Positions 1 through 11,600 are shown, numbered from the stretch's first letter. The stretch: DNA of 64,000 nucleotides from Promerops cafer (GCA_013398275.1 VZSE01008980.1:1190048-1254047), one strand, 5' to 3'. Made by a program: numbers and translations. Notes: generated by a model from the letters alone, not told the origin.

Positions 1-1261
1 GTGCTACGGAGGCAGCTCTTCTTTTTTTAACTTTGGGGTTCCTCTAGAGTAATGACAGGTTCCTGCACCCCCAAGGGATGGATCATGGGACATTGCTGTG
101 AGGGGGGACACTGAAACACTCTGGACTCACCTCAGTGGTTGGAAAAATGATCTGGGTTTCTGGCAGTCCTTGAGCAGTTGCTGAGGTAGGGCAGGCGAGG
201 CAAGGTATGTGGAGACAGGGAATGGGGCAGGCTGGCTGCTGGCCCTGGAAAAGACACTGCCCTCCTAGGACTTCTCTCCCTTTGTGAAAAACCAAAAGCT
301 GGCCCTCTACTCTTAAAAGCAGCCCAACATTTGGCTCTTGATGCTTCTCTTTGGTGTCATCACTGGCTGCAGGGGAGGTGCTCGCCTCGGGTGTCCTCGC
401 ACAGAGAGCAGGAGCTCCAGGGCAGGTGTCCCCACTCTCCAGGGGACATGTGCTGCTCTCAGGAGGTTTCCAGCCCTGTCCCTGCCATGCAGGGCCTCGC
501 CCTCCATGAGTCCTTAGTGGGATGGAAGTGATGGAGCCAGAGAACAAACCACAGATAGGTCACAATGCCCCCTCTCTGGCCAGGCTCTCCCCATCCACGC
601 TGGATTCCTCTGTCACACATCTCCTCAAGGCTGCTGCACGAGAGCGAAGGAGAACAGACTGCAGCCACGGATTTCCCCAGGGCTTTGTCCAGTCTGGAAT
701 GCCTTCCCTGGAGGGCTCTCTCAGCCCTCCTGGGATCACGTAGCAGGCCTGCTGCAGCTCTGATGGAAACCGTGCCCCGGCCCCGTGGCAGGTACTTCAT
801 CTGGGCCCGGAGGCTCCCTTCTCCGCGCTTGTTTTCCTGCTGGTTGTCTCTCCAGCGAGTCCCTTTGAGAGGCCTGCACTTCTCAGATGTTATGTCTGGA
901 AGTTTGCTCTGTTTTTTTGGCTAAGAGGCCCAGGGTCTGGAAGCAGAGAGGCTTTTATGGGAACCCAAGTCCCCTTTTGACACGACTTCCTTGTGCTTAA
1001 ATTTCAGGTTGAGTTACAGGCTCGAACAATTTCTGGTTGGATATCTTTCATTGTCAGAGGGGATTAGGGCAGTGATTATTTACATGCACCTCTATTACAC
1101 AGAGTCTGTTTCTTTTCTTTCCTTTCTTTTTCCCCCAAGTAATTCCCCATAATATGCAAACCTTGATTGAAGCAGCCCCATAGATGGGGGAGAGGGAGTG
1201 AATGAGGCTCCTGCTGTGCAAAGTGAAGATCTCTGAACTGGGAGATGCCTGTAGGCCTGAT
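1..1261. other. No gene recognised; unique sequence
   Basis: Open frames here on both strands are short, overlap each other and lack splice or codon-bias support. The segment has mixed composition with a pyrimidine-rich patch near 1110-1135. I see no repeat family I can name. Confidence 0.5.
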
Positions 1262-1384
1262 GATTATGGAATCCCAGAATTATCTGGATTGGAAGGGACC
1301 CTAAAAATCATCTCATTCCATCCCCCTGCCACGGACAGGGGCACCTTCCACTAGACCAGGTTGTTCAGAGCCCCATCCAACCTA
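1262..1384 (-). mobile_element. CR1 LINE 3'-end fragment
   Basis: Read on the minus strand this is the standard avian CR1 3' end: a 'ggatggggctctgaacaacctgg'-like stretch (key words GGATGGGGCT, GTGGAAGGTG), a GGCAGGGGG block, then GGGTCCCTTCCAATCC and a short ATTCTGGG-type tail at the low-coordinate end. The copy is 5'-truncated, as is usual for CR1, and carries no coding sequence. Confidence 0.9.
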
Positions 1385-3610
1385 GCTTGGTGCTTTGGGA
1401 GAGCATCCTCTTCATCCTCCTCCCTCCACACGTATCCCAGGCAGGCAGGTTCCTGGAGCATCACCTCTCTGCAGTGCTGGAGCTGGTTCCAGCAGAGGCT
1501 GAATGCCTGGCACGCTGGGTTTGATCTAGGGCAGCTCCTCTGGAGCTTTGGCTGCTCCCCAAGAAATAGGGAGATTTTTTTTAGAACCCAGCGTGCATGA
1601 GTTTTAAAAGGGATTTTTGATAGAAGTCCCATTTACTCCTTTATTTGGCTTGGGAGGCTGCAGTGGAACAGATTTCTTTACATATCCTTGAGTGTTATTT
1701 GATTAAGGTTATGACTGCTAATAAACACTCCAGGGCCATTCTCCATCCCCACCACTTGTAATTCAGGCAAACTGTTGCCTGCATGGGACTACACCTTTTT
1801 TATATCAGTACAAGGGACCAGAGTGCTGATTCTGCTCCCCTTTCATCAGCTGGCCAGTGAATTGCTCACTTTGATTTATTCCAGCTTTATAATGTAAGGG
1901 AAAACAGAAATGGGAGGGGTGCCAGGAGCGTTTCTGGCACAATAACCAGTTTACTTCCTTTTCCTCCTCTTTGCCATTTAGAATCACAAGTTCTTCTATA
2001 AAACAGCTACGAGAAGAGCATACATTACCCTCGAGGAAGAAAAGTTGAAGCTGCAGAATCAAACTAACAGACCCCAAAATCTTGTTTGAAATGTAGGAGA
2101 AGCAGGTCTTGCTTGGAAAGGCAGAGGAAGGAAGGGAGCCCAGAGGACTCTGTTCTACCTGTCACCTAGAAAATGAGTGTATTTCTTAGTGTGCTTTGGT
2201 TTTGCAATGTAAGTAAATATTTGTAATTTTTCCATGAAGGAAAAGAGAGGAATTGATACAGACACCTGTGGTACCAGCATGGCCACAGCTGTGGTGGGAC
2301 ATCTCAGCACCCAGGGAGGGTGGTGAGTGACTCTCAGCCAAAACCAGCGAGCCCTGGGCTAAGGAAGGAGGGTCAGGCTCTTCTAGGGCACTCAGCATGT
2401 CTGGAGAGGAGGAGGCAGAGCCTCAGCACTCAGACACTCAGACACTGGCAAGTGCAGTCACCAACATGTGGGGAATAACCAGGGCACTGCAGAAGTTTAA
2501 CAAATAACAACTGTGCCACCTGCAGTGAAATCAGGACGTGCTTGGGTGCACCCAGGGAGCGTCTGAAAACACCCCCTGATGGCCAGGTGGGGATCCAGGA
2601 GAGCACAGAGCCTGCTCCAAGCTGCCCTGCTCCCCTTTCCCCTGCAGGCTGGGGGCCTTGCTGGCTTTTCCTGGCCCTGCAGCAGCATCTCTCCAGAGCA
2701 GCCACAACAAGTTGGGCCCTGCACTAATGAAATGCTGTGTGGGCCAGTCCCTAATTACACCCATCAGTTAAGCTGTCAGAGGGAGCTCTTGGCCTCCGTG
2801 GTTCATTATTAGATGCTGGGCCTTGATGAGCTGCAGTCAGGCATGAAAGGGCAACCTGAGCCCATGGAGGTCTCCACTCCCCCAAGGAGCTCCGGGGGTT
2901 TAGGACTAGACCTGGTTTTTCAAGTCTGAGCTTTACCTATTGCAGGGAGAAAGCTGAGAGTAAGGAAAGGAGGAGAGATTCAGAAGCCTTTTCACTTTTT
3001 CTGGCCTTTTAGAATCTTCAGGCTGCAGCATTTTGAAGACAAGAAGCCACTGCCTTCAGTGTAGGCTTTTCTGCATGAAATCTTAAGGAACTGCAGCTCT
3101 GTACACTCAGCTTCACTACAAATGGGATGCAGGGATGAGTCCAAGCCATGACATCTTTCAGCCACATCTGGATTTCCAAGTGTCCCAAAGGATGGTGTTG
3201 GGGGGCTCTTTCTCCACATCATGGTCCCTTCAAATTCACACCAGACCCAGTGGGAAACAGACAGATGATGGGGTTTAATGACAACAGCACCAGTTTATTT
3301 GAACCAGGGTCTTTATGGGGAGATGTGTTTGTTTTCTCAGGCCACACATTATTAACTAATCCCTAGACTTTGTTTTAATAGTCTCATTGTGAGCAACTTC
3401 CCACTTCTCACCCCTTTTCTCCACCAGAACACTCTGGCTCTGGAGTGGTGTGTAAGGCACCCCGGGCTGCTGCTGCAGGGGATGGATTCCCATTCAGCAA
3501 TCCTGCTGAATCCCACAGAACCCTCTTTCTTACTGGGAAGGTCAGACTGGGAACTCCTGCTGCTCTTTGGACAAGATCAGCTACAGTCATTAGGCATCAA
3601 GGCCTGATAG
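1385..3610. other. No gene recognised; unique sequence
   Basis: About 2.2 kb with no recognisable repeat or exon. Small frames at 2430-2812 overlap on both strands, which is what GC-rich non-coding sequence gives by chance. An AT-rich stretch surrounds 1640-1720. Confidence 0.45.
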
Positions 3611-3694
3611 GTGTTCCAAGGCCAGGCTGGACAGGGCTTGGAGCAGCTTGGGATAGTGGAAGGTGTCCCTGCCCAAATGGAACAGGATGAGCTT
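3611..3694 (+). mobile_element. CR1 LINE fragment, upstream half of an interrupted copy
   Basis: Begins in the CR1 'GTGTTCCAAGGCCAGGCTGG' block and runs through GTGGAAGGTGTCCCTGCCC to ATGAGCTTT, where the expected 'AAGGTC' continuation is missing. That continuation appears about 160 bases later, so this is the head of a CR1 copy that was interrupted by a later CR1. Confidence 0.85.
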
Positions 3695-3853
3695 TTGGAA
3701 TGCTCTGTCCAGGGAGGTGGTGGAGTGGATCCATCCCTGGGTGTGTTTAAGAACAGACTGGATGTGGCACTCAGTGCCATGGTTTGGTTGAGGTCTTAGG
3801 GCTGGGTTGGACTCAGTCTTAAAGGTCCCTTCCAACCTGGTGATTCTGTGATT
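3695..3853 (+). mobile_element. CR1 LINE fragment inserted inside another CR1
   Basis: A second CR1 3' end of a different subfamily: GGGAGGTGGTGGAGT, GACTGGATGTGGCACTC, TTGGTTGAGGTCTTAGGGCTGGG, then AAAGGTCCCTTCCAACCTGG and a GATTCTGTGATT tail. Its tail ends exactly where the outer copy resumes. The same subfamily occurs alone near 14.8 kb, which confirms it as an independent unit. Confidence 0.85.
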
Positions 3854-3898
3854 AAGGTCTCTTCCAACCCAAACCATTCTGGGATTCTATGATTCTGT
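3854..3898 (+). mobile_element. CR1 LINE fragment, downstream end of the interrupted copy
   Basis: AAGGTCTCTTCCAACCCAAA followed by a CATTCTGGGATTCTATGATT tail completes the outer CR1 whose first part stops at ATGAGCTTT. Joining the two flanks across the inner element gives an ordinary CR1 3' end. Confidence 0.85.
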
Positions 3899-4490
3899 TC
3901 CCTCTTGGTATGAAGGGGCAATAATATTTTTTTTGTCTTCCCCATGTATGAGCCCCATTCTTATTCCAAAGCCCCTTTTCCCAGCTTCTCCTCTCCCAGG
4001 ACAAGTCTGCCCCTTGCTGGATGCCTGTACTGGGAGAGAAGAGCCCATCTGCCAAGAGCTCCAAGTGAACACTTCCAGGACCTTGTTCTGGAGTATTTGC
4101 TTATGTTAAACCAGGAGACAACAGACTTTTTGCTATTCCTTCTGCGAGGAACGAGGGATTTGTCTTTACAAACCAGCCCTGGGTCTGCTGATGGACAAAA
4201 CCAGCACTGAGAGAGAAAGGAATCAATGGGAAGGATCCCACTGAGTGATGGATGGAAAAGAAGATATTTGCCTTTACAAACAAACTGTAGGTGTGCTGAG
4301 AAATGGAATTGGATATTGAAAGATGAAAGGAACAATGGGGAAAACCCATAAGTTCCATAGGAATTAAAAATTAAAGGGGGGTTATACATTAAAGGGGAAT
4401 CTCAGGGATTAGGCATTCTGGGAAGTCTGTGCCTCTCAAGTGCCTCAGCCCATGGGGAAAGAGAGAGGGAAATGTGGCTGGGAAATTGGG

Positions 4491-4497
4491 ATAAAAA
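4491..4497 (+). promoter_or_regulatory. TATA-like box of LTR A1
   Basis: ATAAAAA within GGGATAAAAAGG, preceding the AATAAA signal by about 75 bases. Likely the old U3 promoter of the LTR; whether it is active cannot be told from sequence. Confidence 0.5.
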
Positions 4498-4565
4498 GGA
4501 GGCTGCATCCTCCAAAAACTGGAGAGACCCCATGGGAAATGCCCCATGGCCTCTCCCTTGATTCG

Positions 4566-4571
4566 AATAAA
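4566..4571 (+). terminator. Polyadenylation signal of LTR A1
   Basis: AATAAA in GATTCGAATAAAGTTCC, followed by a TG-rich stretch (CTCCTCTGTCTCC...TTTGTGGG) as expected for an R-U5 region. In the inverted partner copy the matching hexamer reads AATAAT. Confidence 0.55.
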
Positions 4572-4643
4572 GTTCCAGCACTCCTCTGTCTCCTTTTTGG
4601 ACATAAACCTCTGGCATTTGTGGGTTAATTTTCCTGACACTTC

Positions 4644-7600
4644 CTAGATTCGAGCAGCATTGAAATAATGACTCGTGGCTGTGCATGAGGTGCTGGGCAA
4701 AGCCAGGGTGCTGTTCCCGGGATGGGCTTTTGGGCAACAGCTTCTCCTCACCAGCTTTCCCACCTGTGACTGTCACAGAGCCTCCTCCATCCGCCCCAGC
4801 CTTTGCCTGCCAAGCAGGAATCTGAAACCAAACAGGCTGTGCTGGAGGGCTGGCGGAGCTCGGGGGTCTCTGCTGTGGAGCTGCACGCAGCTGTTGATCA
4901 CCAAATACCTCTGGCTCCCAGCAGCTGGCTGGTGTTTATCTTTGCCTGGATATCTGCTGGCCCAGCCCAGGCTGCGTGGCCAAGCCAAACACAGAGGGAG
5001 CTGAGGGCGTTTGCACGTGGGGCTTGTGCGTGCCCCCGCGGGCAAACGGGGCTTCTGTCCTGCTGCCGCGCCTGGACGTGGCCAGCAGTGGCCTGTGTTA
5101 GTGAAACGGGCCCCTTGCTGGAGGCACAGGTGAGTTAAGGTGCACCAGTGTGGCTCAGAGAAGTTCTCCTGCTCAGGAATTCCCTGAGTTCTCGCTAAGC
5201 CTTGTGAAGCTTCTGAGATAAAGTGGAAAAATGCAGAACTTCCCAAATCTCCCAGCATCGGGCACACGGAGGCTTTGAAGTGCATCTCAAAGGCAGTTCC
5301 CTGGGCCACCCCTTTGGGAAAGGAGGAGGAGGAGGAGGGCTAACAAAGTAAACTGTACCACCTGCAGAAGAGAAGGAGGGTTGACCCTATGGCTCCAATT
5401 AACCTGTCCTCACAGGTGTGTGAGGGCACGAGGTCAGATAAGTCAGGCTCAGGAGAAGCTGAGTTTTCCTGGGAAGGATTGAGAGAGGCAGCTTTTGCCT
5501 GTTTGATGTCCTTTTTGTGGCAAGAAGCAGGCAGCGACCTCAGAGATGAAAGGCTTGAGGAGTAGCAAGGAGGATGTGAGTGTGTTATACCCTGATTTTT
5601 CTGAAGGCTTGCACATTTCTTTTTTTCCCTGTTCCCAGGTCCTTTCTATAACAGAGCATCCTGAGCTACCACACGACAGCAGAGGATGTCCTGGCTGCAT
5701 CTGAGTTGCTGTTTCTGTGATAAGGGAGGGTTTAGCTGAACTTCTGGGTGGTGGGAACCAACTGGAGTTTCCTTTCATTGAATTTTAACTGCGAGTGTCC
5801 AGAGAAGCACAAGGTTGTGTTGCTGAATGTTGTGAAGCTTCCAGCTGAAGGGTTTGTGGTTTTTGTTTACCACGCAGTTGGCTGGCTATTTACTATTGTT
5901 TTGTGAAGAGAGTTTGAGGTCCTGGTTGCTGCTGACCCTCCCCTGAGGCTTCAGAGGCTGTCAGGCACTGGGAGTTGGGGCCCTGGCTGCACAGGATGCT
6001 GTGCTTGGACTTCTCTGAGCCCTGTGCAGTCTTGCAGTTCCCCACACTGAGCTCTCAGGGCTGCACGGGACAAGCTGCAGTGCTGGCTCTTGGAGAGGGT
6101 GCTTTTTGGGAGCTGGGAAGCTGGAGGCCTGTGCTGAGCTGTGTTTTGGGCTGTGCACGACTGACTGAGGGGGGTGAGTTTGCTTATCCCTGCTCTGCCT
6201 CCTGCTCTGTGAGTACAGTGAGTGCTTTCCATGGACATTGTGCAACAAAGGCCAGGGCTCCTTCTAAAGCAGCTCTGCTTTCTTGGCTGTAAATGCCCAG
6301 TTTTCCTTCAGGTCCAGCTCTGGTATTTATCAATTAACTTCCTCCAGATCCTGGGAACAGGCACAGCTGTCCTTCCCCTCAGCCCGGAGCACCCACTTCC
6401 TCCTGCCTTACCTCATCCTGCAATTACTGTCCCTCAGGGCACCCTGGGCTGCAGCAGCTTCTCCATCTGTCCTGTCTTCTGTGCATGCAGCAAAGCCTCA
6501 GAGGAAACGGGGATGGAAGAGAAAGAAGCCAGCTGCCCAGGAGTGGTGTCCAGGCAGGAGCGTGCTGTGCCTTGCCCCTGGGGACAGTGGGGCTGAGCCT
6601 GCCACGGGGACCTGGGGCTGGAATGAGGGTAAGGGGCTGCCAGGAGGCTCCAGCTGGAGGCTGGGTGATGAAAAGCCCTGCAGAGGCTGTAGTGGCTCCT
6701 GTTCCCACCTACAATGACAAACCCTTGGGCTCTCCAGCCTTTGCTGTAGGTGAGAGACGTCTCCAAAGGGAGAGCCCCTCCTTCTGGAAGGAGAAGGGCA
6801 GGAAGGGAGGAGTTCAGCTGGACCAGACTCTCTAATGATGAACTCGTCAGCTGTTAATGAGCTGAGGGGATGTGGCAGCCCATGGATTTGTTGGACTCCG
6901 TGTGCAGTGGTTGCTCCTCTGAAAAGCCAGGAGTCTCCTGACCAGCAGAGGTGCAGCCCCTTCCTTTCCTCTGTGGCACACTGGGAACGGGCTGGTCACA
7001 CACCGGGGTCAGCGGGCTGCCCTGAAAAGAGGAGTAAAGACCTGCACAGAAACCCCACTGTGCCCTGGGGAGATGGTGGTGGAGACAGCTCAGGAGGCAT
7101 CCCCATGGCAGGCACAGCTCCATCCCCTCTGATTTATTGTCCTTGCAGCCTTATTTCCAGATTGTACAGGGAAGCATCACCTTTGGCTTTGCCTCATCAG
7201 ATGTGCTCTGAGCAGAGCTAAGCAGGGCTGACAGGTCAGGCTCTGCAGCTTCCTTGGAGCTGGCACAGCGTGGAGGGGCTTCCCCCTGAGCCCAGGGTGG
7301 ATCGGGGCACCTGTGGGACTGGTGATGGGGTGCAGTGGCACCTCAGCCTGGCCCCCTCCCCATCCCAGAGGCACCGAAAATCCCGAGGGAAATTCCCAGG
7401 GTTCTGTGCCTTGGTGCAGAGGGAGAGTGGCCTTGCTCTGCCCCTGGACAGCCCTGCCAGACAGCAGAGGGAAGGGGGGACAGCAAAATATCCCCGGTGC
7501 TGGCTTCAAATTCCAGTCAGCTTCAAGTGCTTGTCCTGCCTGCTGGGAGCAGAGGGGCTGGGCAGAGCTGCCTGGGAGGCTGTGGAGCTGCAGGAAGGTG

Positions 7601-9640
7601 ATATGCTGAGAAAATACCATGTTCTTCCCTGGGTGCTGCTGCTCTTCCTCAGCGTCCCCTGTCACCACCCCCAGGGTCTGTGGCAGCCCAGCCCGTGCTG
7701 TGTCCCCCTGTCCTGGTGAGGGGTGTCCCATGCAGGGCCAGGTACTTGGGCACTGCCATGGACATTTTTAATTGGTTTTCTCCCCTTCCCTTGTTTTGTT
7801 GGGAAGAACAAGCCAGAGTCAAAACCCAGCTGCTGTCAACGGGGGTCCTGTGGGTATTTGTGTCCTGAAATCCAACTTTCCTTTCTGAGCTGTTGAATTT
7901 TGTTGTTTCTGGCCCCCACTTATTCGGGGAACAGACATCCTGTTCTTCTCCATCCTCTCCATGTCCCTTGGCTGATGTTTGGTGTTAGCTGAGGACATTT
8001 GGTAGCCCACTGTGCAAGTCACCATGGGAAGACAACATTTTCCCTATAAGTTACACAGGGGCATTGTTCCCTGCTTTAATGTGCTCTAATTTAAACAAAA
8101 TGATATTTTTGAAGAAGTTTCTGGGGTTTGCTGCAGAGCTCTGTTGTTAAATAGGTTTGGGGATTTTTGGAGAGAGGGGATTCTGCCTCTGAGTTAAGGT
8201 TGCTGAGTCGGGCAGCTCTTACAAGCAGAGCTGTATGGAAATGTGTGTGAGCCCTCCTAAACCTCCTTGCAATTCCCTGAACTCCAGCGTGGCTCTGACG
8301 ATGCTCGGAGGGGGAACTTCACGCTGGAGTCACCTGGCACTGGTCCCAGTCAGGATGGAGGTCACTTCTATTGACCTGAGCTGCATTCAAAACAATCACT
8401 TAGGTGTGAAAAAATCCACTGCCTGTTCCCAGGGCTCCTTAGTCCCCACCCAGTGTATTTTTAAAATATTCATAATGAGCTGTCATCTTGGCCAGGGCTC
8501 ACTTGGCCATTGAGGGCTGGTGGTAGCAGTGAGACCTCAATGTGCAGGCAAAGGAATGAGGGGCTTTCTGCTGGTTTATTGTTTTCCCCTGCTCTGTCTT
8601 GAGCTGTTTGGAGTCCTGCAGTGGTTTCCAGCAGCTGGCCCAGCCATCATCCCGATCGTGTTGCTCTGTGCTTCACTGAGCTGGGGGGACTTGGCAAGCC
8701 AGCAGCTGTCCCAGAGCCTGAGCCATGAATGAGCTCAGAGGGGAAGGAGAGAGGCTTGGATGGGAGAAAGTGTATTAGTGGTGGCTTATTTTCCAAGTGA
8801 GAGGCTGACAGAGCTGGCTGGATCCAGGCACAGCCTGAGCAGGTGCTGTGTGTGCTTTGCCCTCCCGTGTTTCTCCTCCCTTGTCCGTGCCTGGGCCCTT
8901 CTGGAGCTCTTGGGGTGAGGGGTGGCCACAAGAAGCTCCTCAAATTGGCCTTTCTGACCATCCCTGCAGCACCAGGCCCTGGGCTCTGCTCATCCCTGCC
9001 CTGGGAGCTCCCAGGCACTTCTGCCAATCTGTTCCAGGGCTGATTCCCAGCTGGTCTTGGCTCTTCCCACCCTGATGCCCCTCACAGATCTATTTTTTAA
9101 GCTGTGTTTCAGCCTTGAATGCAACCTGCTGACAGCCTGTCGGAGGTTTTATGCTGCAAATCCCAAGTGCCAGAGCTGCTTCAAAAGGGGTTTTGAGCAA
9201 GATATCCTCAGTGTCCCTTGCAGCATCCTTGTGTCCAGTGCAGCACTGTCCCCTCATATCAGACCAGACCTAACAGCTCAAGCTGCTGTGAGAGTCTCAG
9301 GATATTTTTTACCATGCACGAGGTAGGGATGAGAGTTTCAGCCCTTATTTCATGCTTGTGCCCTCAAACCAATGTCTCAAAATGATGTGGGCTGTGTTTA
9401 AAGCTTCCTTAAAATAATCCACACAGACCCAGTAAAGCTGTAGCATGGTGTGGGAGTGTGATTCCCTTCTTTGGTGCCTAAAACACTCGAGGAACGTGGT
9501 GACCCCTCTCTGAAATGTGGCTTGCGGAGCAAAATCCCACTTCTGAGTGGGTGTGTGTGAAGTGGGGGCAAAGCAGAGAAATGTGCTGTGGTGCTTTCCT
9601 TGGGTGAGAAGAGTTGGGCAAAGCAGCCCAGGCTGCTCCT
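4644..9640. other. No gene recognised; long unique segment
   Basis: About 5 kb without a CR1 or LTR I can identify, the longest repeat-poor part of the window. Open frames of 110-185 codons at 4.8-5.3 and 7.2-7.7 kb occur on both strands over the same bases and have no in-frame splice context. A small CpG cluster lies at about 5000-5095. Confidence 0.45.
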
Positions 9641-9700
9641 GCTTTTAAAGAGCTCATCTTTAACTGGTTTGCTTTTAAAGAGCTCATCTTTAACTGGTTT
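9641..9700. repeat. Perfect 2 x 30-bp tandem duplication
   Basis: Two identical 30-base units, each beginning GCTTTTAAAGAGCTCATC and ending AACTGGTTT, sit head to tail with no mismatch. Period 30 keeps any reading frame. Identity of the copies implies a recent duplication. Confidence 0.95.
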
Positions 9701-9955
9701 GCTGCCTCCAGCACCGAGGGCAGCCCTGGGGCCTGCTGGGGGTTCCACCTGCAAGGCACTCGGGTTTGTGGAGATGGTGACCATGTGTGGCAGGATGATC
9801 TCCAGCAAGGGCTGGGGAAGGCTGAATCCAAAGCTCCTGTGAGACTCTGCGTGCTCTGAGCTTTAGTATGAGAGAAAATAAGGGACTGCTTTGCCCTTCC
9901 CCACACAGGGACTGTGGCAGCGTGTTCTCACTCTTGCTCTGCTGTTCCCTTCATC

Positions 9956-10835
9956 TGGGTGTGAACAGACAGGTGTCTGCTGAGGAGGGCAGGAGCCTCC
10001 CTTGAAATGGAAAATGTGAACCCCCTCCCTCCCAATTATTATAATTTTGAAATTAAGGGGCTCTCAGGCAAAGAGATGGGAATAGCAATAACAGTTCTTT
10101 ATTAGGAAAATTAAAAATACAAATGCAAAGTACAAAAAAGAAACCCCTGGCAGAGTCAGAATCCCCCTGGCAGAGTCAGAACCCCCCTGACACCCTGCTG
10201 GGCAGGGGCTGGCACAGCCCCATCCCATGGGGGCTGCAATCCCCCTGCAGGGGCAGATGTGGCTCTGCTGGAGCAGGGTCCTGGCCAAGGGGGGAGTTTC
10301 CTCTGCAGCTCCAGGGGTGCTGTGGATGGGCCTGGGCTCCCTCTGGGAATGCAGGGCAGGAGAAAGCTGCTCCTCTGGGAATGCAGGGGGAAAAGGCTGC
10401 TGGGGTGTGCAGGGTCAGATTCTATCCAGGTAGGAATGCTGGGCTCCTCCCCTGGGGGAGCATCTCCCATGGGATGCTGGAATTGGATCAGCCCTGCAGG
10501 GAGGCTCCATGGCCATGGACAGCAGAGATTTCCCTGAGGGAGGATTGGCTGGGGGAGAGATAAAGAAAAGTGCCCCAGCTGGTGTGATCAGGTGGCCATG
10601 AACAGGAGAGAACTGGCCCAGCTCTGACAGGTGCCAGTGGAACACACACCCCCAGCCACATCCTGCCTTTGCAGCCCAGGACACCCTTTCCCACCAAGCC
10701 TTGGCTTCTCTGGTGTCTGACAGAAGCTCCCTGTGGCTGCAGGGTTGGCTGCTCTGCCTTGATCTCATCCCCTGGCATCTGGGAAGCTCCTGACCTGTGT
10801 CCTTCCTGGCCTGCATCCCGTCTCTCCATGGTGAC
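9956..10835 (-). mobile_element. LTR C (ERVL-like), approximate ends
   Basis: Read on the minus strand: an AATAAAG signal (plus-strand TTTATT at 10098-10103), then GAACTGTTATTGC, GCCTGAGAGCCCCTTAATTT, an AT-rich patch and GGGAGGGAGGGGGTTCACAT, a run I recognise as the R-U5 part of a common songbird LTR. The upstream limit is set at TGTCACC (GGTGACA on plus at 10830-10836) and the other at TGGGTG, but no target-site duplication was found, so both ends are tentative. Contains local tandem repeats. Confidence 0.65.
10143..10184. repeat. Short tandem repeat, period 20, inside LTR C
   Basis: The phrase CCCCTGGCAGAGTCAGAA occurs twice at a 20-base spacing with one or two differing bases between copies. 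A related duplication (CTCTGGGAATGCAGGG, twice) lies at about 10340-10390. Such short duplications are common in LTR U3 regions. Confidence 0.8.
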
Positions 10836-11196
10836 AACCGTTTGGGCTCATCCCCCAAAACGTTTTGCTGGACCTCTCGGTTTAGGTTTGTGCTGGATCC
10901 TGCAGGCTTTATCAAGGATGGTGCTCTGAGTGCCATTCACAGGCCATGCCCCATCCTTCCTGCTGCTATGTCTCAGCACAGCTGCCCTGGTGTACTGCAT
11001 CCTGCTGTGAGGGCAGGATCAGCTGTGGGTGCTGGGCAAACCCCTTTGTTTATGGGAGGGGTGGACTGAAGGCCAAGTTCTTGGTTGGTTTTGGGCTTCT
11101 CAGGCTTGTTTTCTTCCAACCTCTGCCCTCAGGGAGCACAGAAGAACCACAAAGTGGGGCAGTGGTAAGCACAGGGCTGAGATCAGCTGTGGCTGT

Positions 11197-11600
11197 TGAT
11201 GCCTTAAGGTTTCAGCCTTTCTATTTTCCAAATCCTGTGCATGGCTCTAAACTCCATATAAAGTGTCAGCTGCTGTCTCCACATCCTGGTCAGACAAAAC
11301 AATTCCTCTGGGCCTGGGACCCAAGGACACCCGACAGCCTCAGGCCCCAAAAAGTAGAAACAGAAGTGACCTGGGGAGGAGCAAACTGGGGGAATGTGAC
11401 TTCATTACCTGAAGCTGCAATTGGAGGATTAACCCCTGATATGCAAATAGACCAAACTTATAATTGTCTGAAAAATCCACGAGCATTGTCCACCTTGGGT
11501 GCAGCCTCTGGGAGGCTCTGACTGCCCCAGGTGGATCTGTGGCAATAATAAATTTAATAAATCCCTTTAATAAATACTCACATTATGCTCTAGGCAGCCA
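11197..11600 (+). mobile_element. LTR family B copy 1 (ERVL-like)
   Basis: Starts TGATGCCTTAAGG and ends near TAGGCAGCCA. It aligns by eye along its length, with many substitutions, to the inverted copy at 58.0-58.4 kb: shared anchors include GTGTCAGCTGCTG, ACAATTCCTCT, GCCTCAGGCCCC, GTGACTTCATTA, ATATGCAAAT and GGACCAAACTT-type words. Two or three AATAAA hexamers near 11545-11575 mark the R region. I found no target-site duplication. The long open frame across it (about 190 codons from 10946) is an accident of the LTR, not a gene. Confidence 0.75.

Larger units (their letters stand above)
4143..4639 (+). mobile_element. Solo LTR, family A copy 1 (ERV, class I-like)
   Basis: A 497-bp element starting TGCGAGGAACG and ending TTTTCCTGACA, that is, TG...CA ends as in retroviral LTRs. 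It is flanked by a perfect 4-bp target-site duplication, CTTC (4139-4142 and 4640-4643). It contains a TATA-like ATAAAAA and an AATAAA about 75 bases downstream, the normal U3-R layout. A closely similar copy of exactly the same length lies inverted at 13.6-14.1 kb. No internal viral genes are attached, so this is a solo LTR left by recombination. The 4-bp duplication suggests a gammaretrovirus-like (ERV1) integrase; the family name is not known to me. Confidence 0.88.

Noticed and set aside
4773..5309. 178-codon minus frame
   Set aside because: Overlaps an equally open + frame and a CpG patch; no domain or splice sites.
7177..7731. 184-codon minus frame with + frame of 149 codons over the same bases
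   Set aside because: Both strands open at once in GC-rich sequence suggests chance. No recognisable domain.
10946..11521. 191-codon + frame
   Set aside because: It runs through LTR B1. The related copy at 58 kb has no matching open frame, and no retroviral domain is seen.
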